Assembly (NCBI GenBank): GCA_002387725.1
Contig: DGKK01000029.1
Coordinates: 4,916-33,596, forward strand
DNA length: 28,681 nt
Direction of reading: 5' to 3'
Origin: Nitrospirae bacterium UBA4572
GTDB lineage: Bacteria > Nitrospirota > Leptospirillia > Leptospirillales > Leptospirillaceae
Position numbers and translations under genes: made by a program. Shown in pieces: positions 15,076 through 22,898 of this stretch. The first letter of the stretch is position 1. Each line of letters starts with the position of its first letter. The notes under the pieces are model-generated. The model was not told the DNA's origin. It worked only from the letters and a program-made list of their open reading frames with translations, and made no database searches.

Positions 15076-15528
15076 ATGGTAAAAACTTGGGGAGGACGAA
15101 TAGCAGCGGGGATTCTTCTTTTTGTTCTCCTGGTTGCCGAATCGGGAGGGGCAGGGAGAGGATTTGCCGCCTCAAAAACTTTGCCAGACGATCCGGTCGA
15201 TGATATCGACCGGATCGTGGGTCTTTTGCCCTCTCCGTCGGGTTTTTCCGATGTCAGAGAGTTATTCCTCCGTTATGGACTCAGGGTAAGCTCGGCTAGG
15301 GTTGCGCACGGGGGCAGACATGACGCGATTGTGGTTCGCCTCGACTTTTTCCTCCCGGTTCCACCCCACTGCCACCCTACCGAAGATCAACGGCGCCAAT
15401 ACTACCTGGAAAGGGCTGTTTGGAGAAAGAGTCCCGATTCCGATTCCTTTGTTCCGGTCAACAGCTGGTCCCGCCACATCTCTCTCGCCCAGACCGACTG
15501 GTTTGAAAATATTCCCTGCTACCCATGA
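15076..15528 (+). CDS. Secreted protein of unknown function
   Basis: 150 residues; I recognise no family. A signal peptide is clear: basic start, hydrophobic core GILLFVLLVAESGG, likely cleavage after GRGFA. The mature protein is about 115 residues, with an acidic opening (DDPVDDIDRIVGLLPSPSG), a helix-like FSDVRELFLRYGL, strand-like HDAIVVRLDFFLPVP and a His/Cys-containing PPHCHPTEDQRRQYY, ending DWFENIPCYP. The two mature Cys could form a disulfide in the periplasm. ATG 15076 has AGGGAG eight bases upstream; ATG 15058 is also in frame. It stands alone between repeat copies 1 and 2, upstream of exbB-exbD-tonB. A TonB-system role is a guess from position. Confidence 0.62.
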   Translation: MVKTWGGRIAAGILLFVLLVAESGGAGRGFAASKTLPDDPVDDIDRIVGLLPSPSGFSDVRELFLRYGLRVSSARVAHGGRHDAIVVRLDFFLPVPPHCHPTEDQRRQYYLERAVWRKSPDSDSFVPVNSWSRHISLAQTDWFENIPCYP

Positions 15529-15948
15529 ACGGATGAGAGGGAATTTCTCCTTGATGCTGGCTGAGTAGGGACACTCTGACCGGAAACCTCCTCCAATCCA
15601 CTTCCACAAATCCCCGCGCCTTGAAATCGGGCAACATGTCATCCCGAAGAGCTTTATTTTCCTTGTCGCACAAGCGGTCCTAGGCTCTCGTGTTGTCCCT
15701 TTTCCGAGCGCTCAGCCTCGATCAGCATCGCAACAGGAATCACGCTTTCAGCCTGTCTCTCCGAATGATCGGGACATCCTGTGGAATAAAAGGATACCAG
15801 CCACGTAGACGACGATTCTTCTTGCTGGACTTGCCGTGACATTCCTGCCCTCCATCGAATTCACCGCCGTCTTCGAAAACGGGAGTCTCCCGGCACTCTT
15901 GTGATAATCGTTGATTTTCTCCACAACTTCCCTCTGGTCTGGATCCAT
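15458..15948 (-). pseudogene. Possible decayed protein gene spread over three frames
   Basis: Three overlapping minus-strand open frames (15948-15748, 15842-15654, 15673-15458) could be pieces of one gene broken by frameshifts. The first begins MDPDQREVVEKINDYHKSAG and the last contains MLPDFKARGFVEVDWRRF; both look protein-like and helical. I recognise no family, no good ribosome-binding site precedes ATG 15948, and the last piece overlaps the end of the secreted-protein gene. It could equally be chance. Confidence 0.2.
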
Positions 15949-16287
15949 CGGGATAATCTTCGAGATGAAGGAAAAGTTTGACGCGTTTCCTTAAATCTTT
16001 ACCGTCCCGTCACTTCTTCGACATCTGGTGTTTACCGTCTCGTCAAACAATGATGTGAGAATTGTATTCGTCGAAAGAGATGTAGTGTTTCCGGAAACCG
16101 AAATCGTGGCTCTTCCCTGTCCTGTCTGGAGATGCATAGATTGAAGTTTCGAGGAGGCGTCCATCGAAGAAGGGTTTCTGGCGCTCTTTTTCCGGGCATC
16201 AAATGCCGTTGATCTTCTTGTCTCGGTGGATCTTGGGGCCAAGGCAGAAGATCAAGAAAGGAAACATTCAAATAACAAGGAGAAAAA
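15529..16287. other. Gene-poor stretch between the secreted protein and exbB
   Basis: No intact gene. It holds the possible minus-strand decayed frames and repeat copy 2. The 170 bases from 16115 to the exbB start show no strong -35/-10 pair. Confidence 0.4.
15998..16114 (+). repeat. Diverged segment, copy 2 (decayed coding piece or regulatory repeat)
   Basis: Partner of 14800-14916. The 15-bp motif occurs twice, 33 bp apart (15998-16012 TTTACCGTCCCGTCA, 16031-16045 TTTACCGTCTCGTCA). Unlike copy 1 its frame stays open, to a stop near 16142, reading FTVSSNNDVRIVFVERD and later ETEIVALPCPVW. Within the ETEIV codons the two copies differ at third positions only. It ends about 170 bases before exbB. 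The same spacing in both copies also suits a pair of protein-binding sites three helical turns apart. Confidence 0.6.
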
Positions 16288-17016
16288 ATGAATGCACTCT
16301 CTTATTTGATGAGCGGAGGACCCGTCATGTATATCCTCCTGCCCATGTCCGTAGTGGCCATTTCTGTCGGATTCGAGCGGCTCTTTGTGCTGAGGCAAGA
16401 AAAGATCCATACCGAACGCGTGCTTGCAGTCCTGAGGCAGAACGTTAAGGAAAAGCTTGACCCGAAGGCTGTTCTTGCCATGGTGAAGGAGTCCTACATC
16501 TCCGACTCCTTCATCGTTAACAAGATCCTCAAGCTGTTCGTGGAGTCGGAGTTGGAAGGAGAGAATCTCGAGTACCTGATAGAGGCAGAGGCTGTTCTGG
16601 AGGAGAAGAAGCTCAAGGAGCGGATGTGGATTCTCGATACCGCCATTACCATGGCCCCCCTTCTCGGGCTTCTTGGAACGATCATAGGAATTGTCGCTTC
16701 CTTTCATGTCATGTCTGTCTCTGGACTCGGAAAGCCGACCCAGATCACCGGAGGGGTCGCAGAGGCTCTGATAGCGACCGCAACTGGTCTTGTGATCGCG
16801 ATCGTTTCCCTGGGCTTCTATAATTTTCTCTATAAGTGGATTACCGGAATCAAATCTTCCCTAGAATCTGCCGCCCGCCTCATCACCATTCTTCACAAGC
16901 CGATCCGAGACGCCTACAGGCAGGCCCCAGAAATGGCTGAGGCCCGGACTTCCGCAACGCTTTCCAGAGGGACCAATGTCGCCAATCGTGCGGAAGGGAG
17001 CACCTCTACGGCCTGA
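16288..17016 (+). CDS. exbB: ExbB/TolQ-type proton-channel protein
   Basis: 242 residues of the MotA/TolQ/ExbB family. With ExbD it forms the inner-membrane proton channel that energises TonB. Three hydrophobic stretches: the first at 10-30 (PVMYILLPMSVVAISVGFE), then a long cytoplasmic part, then helices with the conserved TITMAPLLGLLGTIIGIV-type motif (here DTAITMAPLLGLLGTII) and ALIATATGLVIAIVSLGFYN. The family's hallmark Ala/Gly/Thr-rich channel residues are present. AAGGAG lies six bases before the ATG. First gene of exbB-exbD-tonB; ExbB rather than TolQ is assigned because tonB and receptors follow and no tolA/tolB is present. Confidence 0.9.
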   Translation: MNALSYLMSGGPVMYILLPMSVVAISVGFERLFVLRQEKIHTERVLAVLRQNVKEKLDPKAVLAMVKESYISDSFIVNKILKLFVESELEGENLEYLIEAEAVLEEKKLKERMWILDTAITMAPLLGLLGTIIGIVASFHVMSVSGLGKPTQITGGVAEALIATATGLVIAIVSLGFYNFLYKWITGIKSSLESAARLITILHKPIRDAYRQAPEMAEARTSATLSRGTNVANRAEGSTSTA

Positions 17017-17086
17017 TAAATCAGGAGAATAATCCCGGAGAGTTCGGGTACAGAATCAACGAGAGCCAGGGCAAGGAGTATATGAA

Positions 17087-17506
17087 ATGAGGTTGTTTCG
17101 TGACGGGGGCGACGACTCCCCAAAGGCGCGTATCGAACTGATACCGATGATCGACATCATGTTTTTTCTGATGGTGGTCTTTATTTTTATCTCGATGTCG
17201 CTCGTCAAGCTGAATGGTGTGACCGTGGCTTTGCCAAAGGCTGCTGACCACCCGCTCAAGCAAGTTCCAAAAATGGTGAATATCACTATCACGGAAGAGG
17301 GAAAAATTCTCATCGAAAACATTCCGGTGAATAGATCCGAGCTCAAGGAGCATCTTCACGCACTCCTCGCCGACAAGTCGGCGAAGTACGAGGTGATTGT
17401 GAGCGGTGACAAGGATTCAAAGCTTCAGCGCCTTGTGGATGTGATGGACCTTTGTAACCAGATGGGATTTTCAAACGTTTCCATCCGGTCCGAGGATCTC
17501 CATTGA
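17087..17506 (+). CDS. exbD: ExbD/TolR-type protein
   Basis: 139 residues, typical. An N-terminal cytoplasmic stub, one membrane helix (about 20-40) with the essential proton-carrying Asp (D23 in PMIDIMFFLMVVFIF), and a periplasmic domain with VNITITEEGKILIENIPV and YEVIVSGDKDSKLQRLVDVMDLC, the usual ExbD/TolR fold. AAGGAG lies nine bases upstream of ATG 17087. It lies 70 bases after exbB and its stop overlaps the tonB start (TGATG), which indicates coupled translation. Confidence 0.9.
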   Translation: MRLFRDGGDDSPKARIELIPMIDIMFFLMVVFIFISMSLVKLNGVTVALPKAADHPLKQVPKMVNITITEEGKILIENIPVNRSELKEHLHALLADKSAKYEVIVSGDKDSKLQRLVDVMDLCNQMGFSNVSIRSEDLH

Positions 17507-18168
17507 TGGAGCACAATATGAAGAAGGATGTTTCACATGATCGAGGATCCTCCTACTTTTATCGGGTCCTGGGGACAGTCCTCCTCCTCGAAATTGCCAG
17601 TTTAACTTTTTTCAGGGTTCCGGTATCGACTCCTCCCCCTCCTCCTCCTCCGGCATTACGAGTGGCGCTTGCGCCGGCGCCACCACCTCCGCCAAAGCCC
17701 CCGGCTCCAAAAACCAAAGCGAAGCCCAAGGTGGTCCGAAAAATGGCGGTCAGCCATCCGGTCACGCCGCCAGCCCTTCCCGCCCAGGCGGCGGCTTCGA
17801 CCAACCTGCTCGCCGCCAATGTGGGGACTGCGGTCAACATGAGCTGGGGAGAGGAATCTTCCTCTTCGGGGGGAGGCGCCGGCTATCTTCCTCCCCGTCT
17901 TCTAAGCAAGGTCGACACGGAGAGTCTCTATACGGAGAAGATGAAGGCAAATGACGAAGAGGGCGATGTGGTCATTGACCTCTTCATCGATGCCTCTGGC
18001 AAGATCCTTCGCTGGAAGATGATGGTTCCATCGGTCTGGGACGATATGAACCGGATTTCGGAAAATGTTCTGAAAACACTCAAGTTCTCCCCGGCGACTC
18101 AGGATGGTCGGCCGATCCCCGGGAAATTCGAACTGAATTTCCGGTTCAGAATTCGGAACACGGGATAG
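17506..18168 (+). CDS. tonB: TonB energy-transducing protein
   Basis: 220 residues. One N-terminal membrane helix (about 20-37, VLGTVLLLEIASLTFF), a proline-rich periplasmic spacer (STPPPPPPPALRVALAPAP and PPPPPKPPAPKTKAKPK) that spans the periplasm, and a C-terminal TonB-type domain from about residue 145 (DVVIDLFIDASGKILRWKM ... NVLKTLKFSPATQDGRPIPG ... FRFRIRN). It transmits the ExbBD proton-driven motion to outer-membrane receptors. ATG 17506 overlaps the exbD stop; ATG 17518 with GGAG six bases upstream is an alternative. The two large TonB-dependent receptors further right are its likely clients. Confidence 0.88.
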   Translation: MEHNMKKDVSHDRGSSYFYRVLGTVLLLEIASLTFFRVPVSTPPPPPPPALRVALAPAPPPPPKPPAPKTKAKPKVVRKMAVSHPVTPPALPAQAAASTNLLAANVGTAVNMSWGEESSSSGGGAGYLPPRLLSKVDTESLYTEKMKANDEEGDVVIDLFIDASGKILRWKMMVPSVWDDMNRISENVLKTLKFSPATQDGRPIPGKFELNFRFRIRNTG

Positions 18169-18327
18169 GGAGGGAGTTCCAGCCGGATTTTTTTCGTGAG
18201 TGTCGGTGAACCGCCGATTCGAATAAGTCTGGAAGGGGTAGTGATTCTAAAATAATAAACTTGTGGATTGATGGGATTGAAGCGTGGAGAAGTGGTACAG
18301 GTCCATTCTCCATAAGAAGCTTCGAAT
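18169..18327. other. Short gene-free stretch after tonB
   Basis: No gene. A run of seven T (about 18187-18193) follows the tonB stop without a good hairpin, so termination is uncertain. With the transposase remnant and the stretch to 18755 this makes about 590 bases without an intact gene; 18600-18755 has AT-rich leader DNA of the response regulator and a TAATAAT box near 18705 with no good -35. Confidence 0.3.
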
Positions 18328-18599
18328 ACTTTCCGTCAGAGGCTTGGGATTGGATCCGGATCGTCGGATCCGCCCGCTCCTGTTTCTGGATCCGGAAACG
18401 CTTGGTCCTCCAACTCCTTGATCCCTCGTTGGATCACGATGCGGGAGGTGCCTGTGATCTCCGACAGGGGGCACGCCTCCATCCCCAGCCCTTTGGCTTC
18501 CGGCGCCGCCCACAACCGGTGCATGCGCTTGTTCAGCATCCAGCGGATCGCTTCGTAGCGCGATCGCATTGCCTCTCTTTGGGCTTCTGCCATCCTCAT
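18328..18599 (-). pseudogene. ISAzo13-type transposase, N-terminal remnant with frameshift
   Basis: About 90 codons resembling the start of ISAzo13-family transposases: RSRYEAIRWMLNKRMHRLWAAPEAKGLG, then LSEITGTSRIVIQRGIKELED, which parallels the family's helix-turn-helix (ATGLSRxTIRRGIKELE). After PDPETG the family-like sequence continues in another frame as GRIRRSGSNPKPLTES, where intact members have RIRRPGGGRKPLTE. So there is a frameshift near 18375-18400, and the DDE catalytic domain is missing. An old insertion that lost most of its length. Identification is by motif memory and has not been searched. Confidence 0.62.
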
Positions 18600-18755
18600 G
18601 CCCCGATTGTATCAACGGAGGGGAGATGTTTTCCTCGTCGAGACAATGCTTTCTACTACATTCTCAAAATCGAGAAAAAAATAACTTTATTGTCTTGCAA
18701 GCCCTAATAATGAGAGAAGAAAAAATCTGCAAAACCCGACTGAAGGATGGAGAAT

Positions 18756-19589
18756 ATGGATAATGGCCCCCTTTCCCGGCCAGCGAAAATGTTGCTTAAG
18801 AGCGACATTCCCAATAGTCAGGAAAATCGAGTAAGAAAAAGGAAAAGTCAACTTTATGCCCATCTTCAGGCGACAGTTCTCGTGGCCGATGGGGATAAGT
18901 ACTACCAAGAGAGCGTTTACCGCCGTGTTGATGTTGGACAGTTCGAATTCAAGATCGTTTCTGCTTACGATGGGGAAGAGGCGATTTGGTGTATTCGGAG
19001 GCTGCTGGGGTCCGCTAGGAGCCTCCCTCTGATGGTCGTTTCGGACTTTCATCTTTCTATGCGCAGCGGGATTGAATTATGTCGCTTCGTCCGCAATCAT
19101 CCTGCGTTGACCGATATCTCGTTCCTCATGACGGCGGCAGAGGTGGAAAATCATAATCTGTGCGTAGAGAGCCTCGAGGCGGGTGCTGACGATTTTCTCC
19201 CGAAACCTTTCAGCGCGCGAGAGTTCGAGGCGCGCCTCAGGGCACTGAAACGAAGGGTCGAACGGGACGACCGGGAAATGAATGAATTCCCTTTTGATCG
19301 AGTCCAGATCGGTCATCTGGTGGTTGACACCCAGAAATATGAAGTGCGTCTCCATAATCGTCCCGTGCCTCTCACCCACAAGGAGTTTTTGATTTGCACC
19401 GTGCTCGTGTCGAATGTCGGAATGCTGGTGCGCTATGACGATCTTTTGCTCTCGGTCTGGGGAAAGGATGTTGAAGTAGGGAGGGAGACTTTGAAGGTCC
19501 ACATGCACTCCCTCAGGAGAAAGCTGGCCGGAGGCCCCCTGATCGAGGCAATCCGAGGTGTCGGCTACAGGATGAAAATGGATGCCTGA
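18756..19589 (+). CDS. Orphan OmpR/PhoB-family response regulator
   Basis: 277 residues: a 38-residue N-terminal extension rich in Lys/Arg, a receiver (about 39-160) and a winged-helix output domain (about 180-277, LTHKEFLICTVLVSNVGMLV and MHSLRRKLAGGPLIEAIRGVGYR). Phospho-acceptor D97 (SDFHL), switch Thr T126 (MTAAE) and Lys K150 (PKPFS) are present; the acidic pocket reads ADGD (D45, G46, D47), with Gly at the second position as in the PhoB-like protein of this window. ATG 18756 is preferred because AAGGA lies eight bases upstream; at ATG 18747 the ribosome-binding site would touch the start. No histidine kinase adjoins it. Position suggests control of the TonB genes, unproven. Confidence 0.88.
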   Translation: MDNGPLSRPAKMLLKSDIPNSQENRVRKRKSQLYAHLQATVLVADGDKYYQESVYRRVDVGQFEFKIVSAYDGEEAIWCIRRLLGSARSLPLMVVSDFHLSMRSGIELCRFVRNHPALTDISFLMTAAEVENHNLCVESLEAGADDFLPKPFSAREFEARLRALKRRVERDDREMNEFPFDRVQIGHLVVDTQKYEVRLHNRPVPLTHKEFLICTVLVSNVGMLVRYDDLLLSVWGKDVEVGRETLKVHMHSLRRKLAGGPLIEAIRGVGYRMKMDA

Positions 19590-19953
19590 TAGGGAATGTT
19601 TTCGACCCTCGTCAAAGCTTGCATCTTTATATTCATAAGCCGGTTCGGCAATGTGTGGTAAAGAACCAACGCCATCGAGACTGTTTGCCAGTTGTTCCTT
19701 GAGAGGCTCGGCAGGTTTGGGCCTCTTATCCCATACCGGACACCACTACGAGATCCGGGACTTTGTCGCCCCTGAACCTCCCCCGAGGGGATCTTCAGGG
19801 TCCTGGAGTCCCCTCTCCCTGCGGCTTCACCCAACGTCGCTTCAAGCCGAAATCCTTCCAAGTGTCGTCCTGAATTTTACCACGTTGATTTGGCAAGATG
19901 CCTCTCCGCGTAGATATTTTTTGAAAATACGAAAGCTGGGCTAACCACGGTAC
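19590..19953. other. Gene-free stretch between convergent genes
   Basis: Open frames on both strands here show no recognisable family or ribosome-binding site. The response-regulator gene ends without a visible strong terminator. The terminator of the receptor gene lies at the right end. Confidence 0.35.
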
Positions 19954-19985
19954 AAAAAAGGCCCCGCCGGGATGGCAGGGCCTTT
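19954..19985 (-). terminator. Terminator of the first TonB-dependent receptor gene
   Basis: On the minus strand AAAGGCCC (19985-19978) pairs with GGGCCTTT (19964-19957) around a GC-rich loop, followed by T residues (19959-19954). It lies about 40 bases after the receptor stop. Confidence 0.82.
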
Positions 19986-20027
19986 CAGGAAAATCAGGAT
20001 CACCTTAGACAAACGGGCTCGACCGGG

Positions 20028-22898
20028 CTAGAAGGTGAACTTTGCCCCGGCAAAGATGTTAACCGGCTCGCCCGGATAGACGAAAAGGGTCGCCAGATTG
20101 TTGGCGGTTGAAGAGTTTCCGGGACCGTAATAGCCGGCCGGATTGTAATAGTTTGTATTGAGAAGATTGTAGGCCGACACATAGAGATTGGCGGCCTTGT
20201 ACCATCCGTGCACCTTCGGCAGGTCATAGGTGGCATAAAGGTCGGTCACGAAATACCCCGGCACGTTCTCCTCGGGGTTTCCCGGGGTTCCCGACAAGTC
20301 GATAACATTCATCATGCCGGTATAACGCTCGTCGATCGTGATGTGATAAGGACCGTGATCGTAGGAGAGGGCTACGTTGCCCATATCCAGGGGAACAAAC
20401 GGAATCATGTCCCCGGCAAAGGTTTGGCCGTTCAGGCCGCTGGCCGGAGTGTTTCCCAGAACATTGTTCATGTAGGTGAAATTGGCGGATCCAGAAAATC
20501 CAAGCCCGAGATCGATTTTGCCCTCGGCTTCGATTCCCTGCTGGCGTGCCTGGCCAATATTTTCAAATTGGGTAAAGGTTGTTGTCCCGGAAGTGAAAGG
20601 AACCCCCACCGGCATGTTTGTCAGATAGTCGGTATAGGCATCCAGGGCGAAAAAGCCTTTCTTGGTCGAATACCTGGCTCCGATGGAAAGGTCCCAGACA
20701 TTCTCCGGCTGGACTCCTCCGACCAGGGACCCAGACGAAAAACCTTTGTAGTCGAAAATTGCGGGAGGCGCAAACGACTCACCTCCAGTGACATAGATCT
20801 TCCAGTTGTCGCTCGGATAATAGTTCAATCCGGCATGGGGCATGGGGATCAGCATCGAGCCCCCGTTGCTCACCCCTGCGCCTCCGCCGCTATAGTTTGA
20901 GGGAACCTGGTCGTTAAAATACTGTGCGACGCTCGCCACCCTGAACCCGACATTCAGCAGGACCTGCTGAACCGGCCGGTAATGATCTTCGAGGTACCCC
21001 GTGATCGTGGTCTGTGAATAGATTGCATCGGCCGTTCCGCCGACGATGTTGTCCGACTGAAGAGGATCGATATAGTAATGGTAGGTCGCGTACTGCCCCT
21101 TCATGCCCAGATACAGGTTGTCCCCCTTGAACAGATTGAATCTGACCTCAGCAATATCTCCGGCCTTGTACCCTTCTGCCTGATAGTAGTTCTGGAGAAA
21201 CTGGTATCCCAACTGTCCGCTCATGTTAGGATTGATGGTCTGGAATGTGGACCCTGCGGCAAACTGATTGGAGGTGCAGGAGAGCCCGTTGCAGCTTCCG
21301 AATCCCGCCGGCATGCTTGTATTTCCATAGGGTTCCACATTCGCATAGAGAGAGTTTTTAACCCGGATCGACGGGGTGATCTGATCGTTCAGCCCTAGGT
21401 CGAGCGTGAACCGGCCATACTCCCAGTTTTTGAAGAACGGCGAGTTCGGGGTATTGCCGGTATTGGCTGGGTTCGAATAGCTGGGTCCCCCATTGTCGGT
21501 CGGGCCGTAGGCATTATAGTTGGACTGAGATATCGAGGCCCCGCGGTCATAGGACTTGTAGTTCGCCAATCCGATGAAGTAGAGTCTCCCTCCCGTCAGG
21601 TACTTGGTGAGGTTTCCGTAATACTGGTATTCGGTCAGGTTCGTGAACTGCTGGAATCCGTCATTGTGGATGATGGTGAAGTCGTTGTAGCCCCCCATAT
21701 TCGTGGTTGGGCTAATCCCGGAGTTGTTGACGTAGCTCGTGTAATACAGCCCATAGGAACCGCCTCCGGAATTGACCGTCTGAAAGGCGTCCTGGGTCGG
21801 GTCCACCAGCTTGAAATTGACCGAACATCCGGCCGCATAGTTGCCGGTTTCCCGGGAGGTCGTGACCCCCCGGTTGACGGTGGCGGACTTGACATCGGAG
21901 TTCATGATGCCGAGATCGTATACTTCGCCCCCGTCGGCCTCTATGTTCATCGGGACACCCTCCACCGACATTTCGATGCCCGCGTTCCCGTTCGGGTTGG
22001 TGTTGGCACCACCCACCGTGTAGCCCCGGCAGGACATATAGTTCATGCCACCTGTCAGACCTTGGTTTCCGGAACGGGAGAAGAACTCAATGCCAGGGGT
22101 GTTCTGCATGAGGGTATATGTCGCGCCCGTCGTCAGGTTCTGTTGGAACTTCTTCTGGTCGACGATCGAAATGGCGCCGGTCGTATCCCGGATCTTCTTA
22201 TCCCCGGTGGCCCGGATGCTCGCCCGGGCCAGTCGGTTGATCCGCAGCCGGATCCTTTCGGAGGTCTTTCCTGCCACGGCGATTTCCTGCGAGAAGGGTA
22301 GATAGCCCCTCTTGCTCACCTGGATCAGATAGTTTCCCGAGGGAATGCTTTGGAGTCTGAAGTGTCCGTTGGGGAGAGAGGCTACCTGGTATACCTCCTT
22401 GGTTTTCATGTTCTTGATGGCCAGGTTGGCAACGAGCGGCTCCTTGCGGTCCCCGTGACCCTCATAGACCGATCCAGTAACTTCCGATGATCCCCCGGAG
22501 AGAGAATTGACGGCAAAGTCCATTTCCCCTATCGTCCCGCTCTTCAGGATCCCCTCCTTCTTCTGGACGGAAAACCTTCCTCCCCCGACTCGGACCTTGT
22601 AATCCCCCGGCGGGAGATTGGAAAAGATGTAGGATCCTTGGGCATTGCTTGTCGTCTCGATGGCAGCGCCTGTCGAGCGATTTTCGAGAACGATGGGGAC
22701 CCCGGAAAGAGCTTTCTGGTCCTTGACCGACCGGATATTGCCATAGAGAATGGAGGGCGCGGAGGTCTGACCGTTCGAGTCCGGGACAGGCGAAGCCCCC
22801 TCCGTCGGAGGAGCTGCCAGGGCGATCTGGTCGATAGGCTGGAGCACTGCGCCGGCAATCGCGGCCCCCGTGATCCATTTCGGTAACCAATTTTTCAT
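20028..22898 (-). CDS. TonB-dependent outer-membrane receptor with twin regulatory-like domains (paralogue 1)
   Basis: 956 residues. Signal peptide to about residue 29 (IDQIALAAP). Two carboxypeptidase-regulatory/CnaB-like beta-sandwich domains follow: about 49-133 (GNIRSVKDQKALSGVPI, FSNLPPGDYKVRVGGG) and 137-225 (EGHGDRKEPLVANLAIKN, SIPSGNYLIQVSKRGYLP). Then a plug (TTGAISIVDQKKFQ, MNYMSCRGYTVGG, GGEVYDLGIMNSDVKSATVNRGV) and a barrel of about 22 strands ending VNIFAGAKFTF. C290 and C358 sit in the plug region and recur in paralogue 2, probably as a disulfide. GGGAGGAA precedes ATG 22898 by eight bases. Substrate unknown: siderophore, metal chelate or other large nutrient. Terminator at 19954. 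Confidence 0.92.
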   Translation of the reverse strand: MKNWLPKWITGAAIAGAVLQPIDQIALAAPPTEGASPVPDSNGQTSAPSILYGNIRSVKDQKALSGVPIVLENRSTGAAIETTSNAQGSYIFSNLPPGDYKVRVGGGRFSVQKKEGILKSGTIGEMDFAVNSLSGGSSEVTGSVYEGHGDRKEPLVANLAIKNMKTKEVYQVASLPNGHFRLQSIPSGNYLIQVSKRGYLPFSQEIAVAGKTSERIRLRINRLARASIRATGDKKIRDTTGAISIVDQKKFQQNLTTGATYTLMQNTPGIEFFSRSGNQGLTGGMNYMSCRGYTVGGANTNPNGNAGIEMSVEGVPMNIEADGGEVYDLGIMNSDVKSATVNRGVTTSRETGNYAAGCSVNFKLVDPTQDAFQTVNSGGGSYGLYYTSYVNNSGISPTTNMGGYNDFTIIHNDGFQQFTNLTEYQYYGNLTKYLTGGRLYFIGLANYKSYDRGASISQSNYNAYGPTDNGGPSYSNPANTGNTPNSPFFKNWEYGRFTLDLGLNDQITPSIRVKNSLYANVEPYGNTSMPAGFGSCNGLSCTSNQFAAGSTFQTINPNMSGQLGYQFLQNYYQAEGYKAGDIAEVRFNLFKGDNLYLGMKGQYATYHYYIDPLQSDNIVGGTADAIYSQTTITGYLEDHYRPVQQVLLNVGFRVASVAQYFNDQVPSNYSGGGAGVSNGGSMLIPMPHAGLNYYPSDNWKIYVTGGESFAPPAIFDYKGFSSGSLVGGVQPENVWDLSIGARYSTKKGFFALDAYTDYLTNMPVGVPFTSGTTTFTQFENIGQARQQGIEAEGKIDLGLGFSGSANFTYMNNVLGNTPASGLNGQTFAGDMIPFVPLDMGNVALSYDHGPYHITIDERYTGMMNVIDLSGTPGNPEENVPGYFVTDLYATYDLPKVHGWYKAANLYVSAYNLLNTNYYNPAGYYGPGNSSTANNLATLFVYPGEPVNIFAGAKFTF

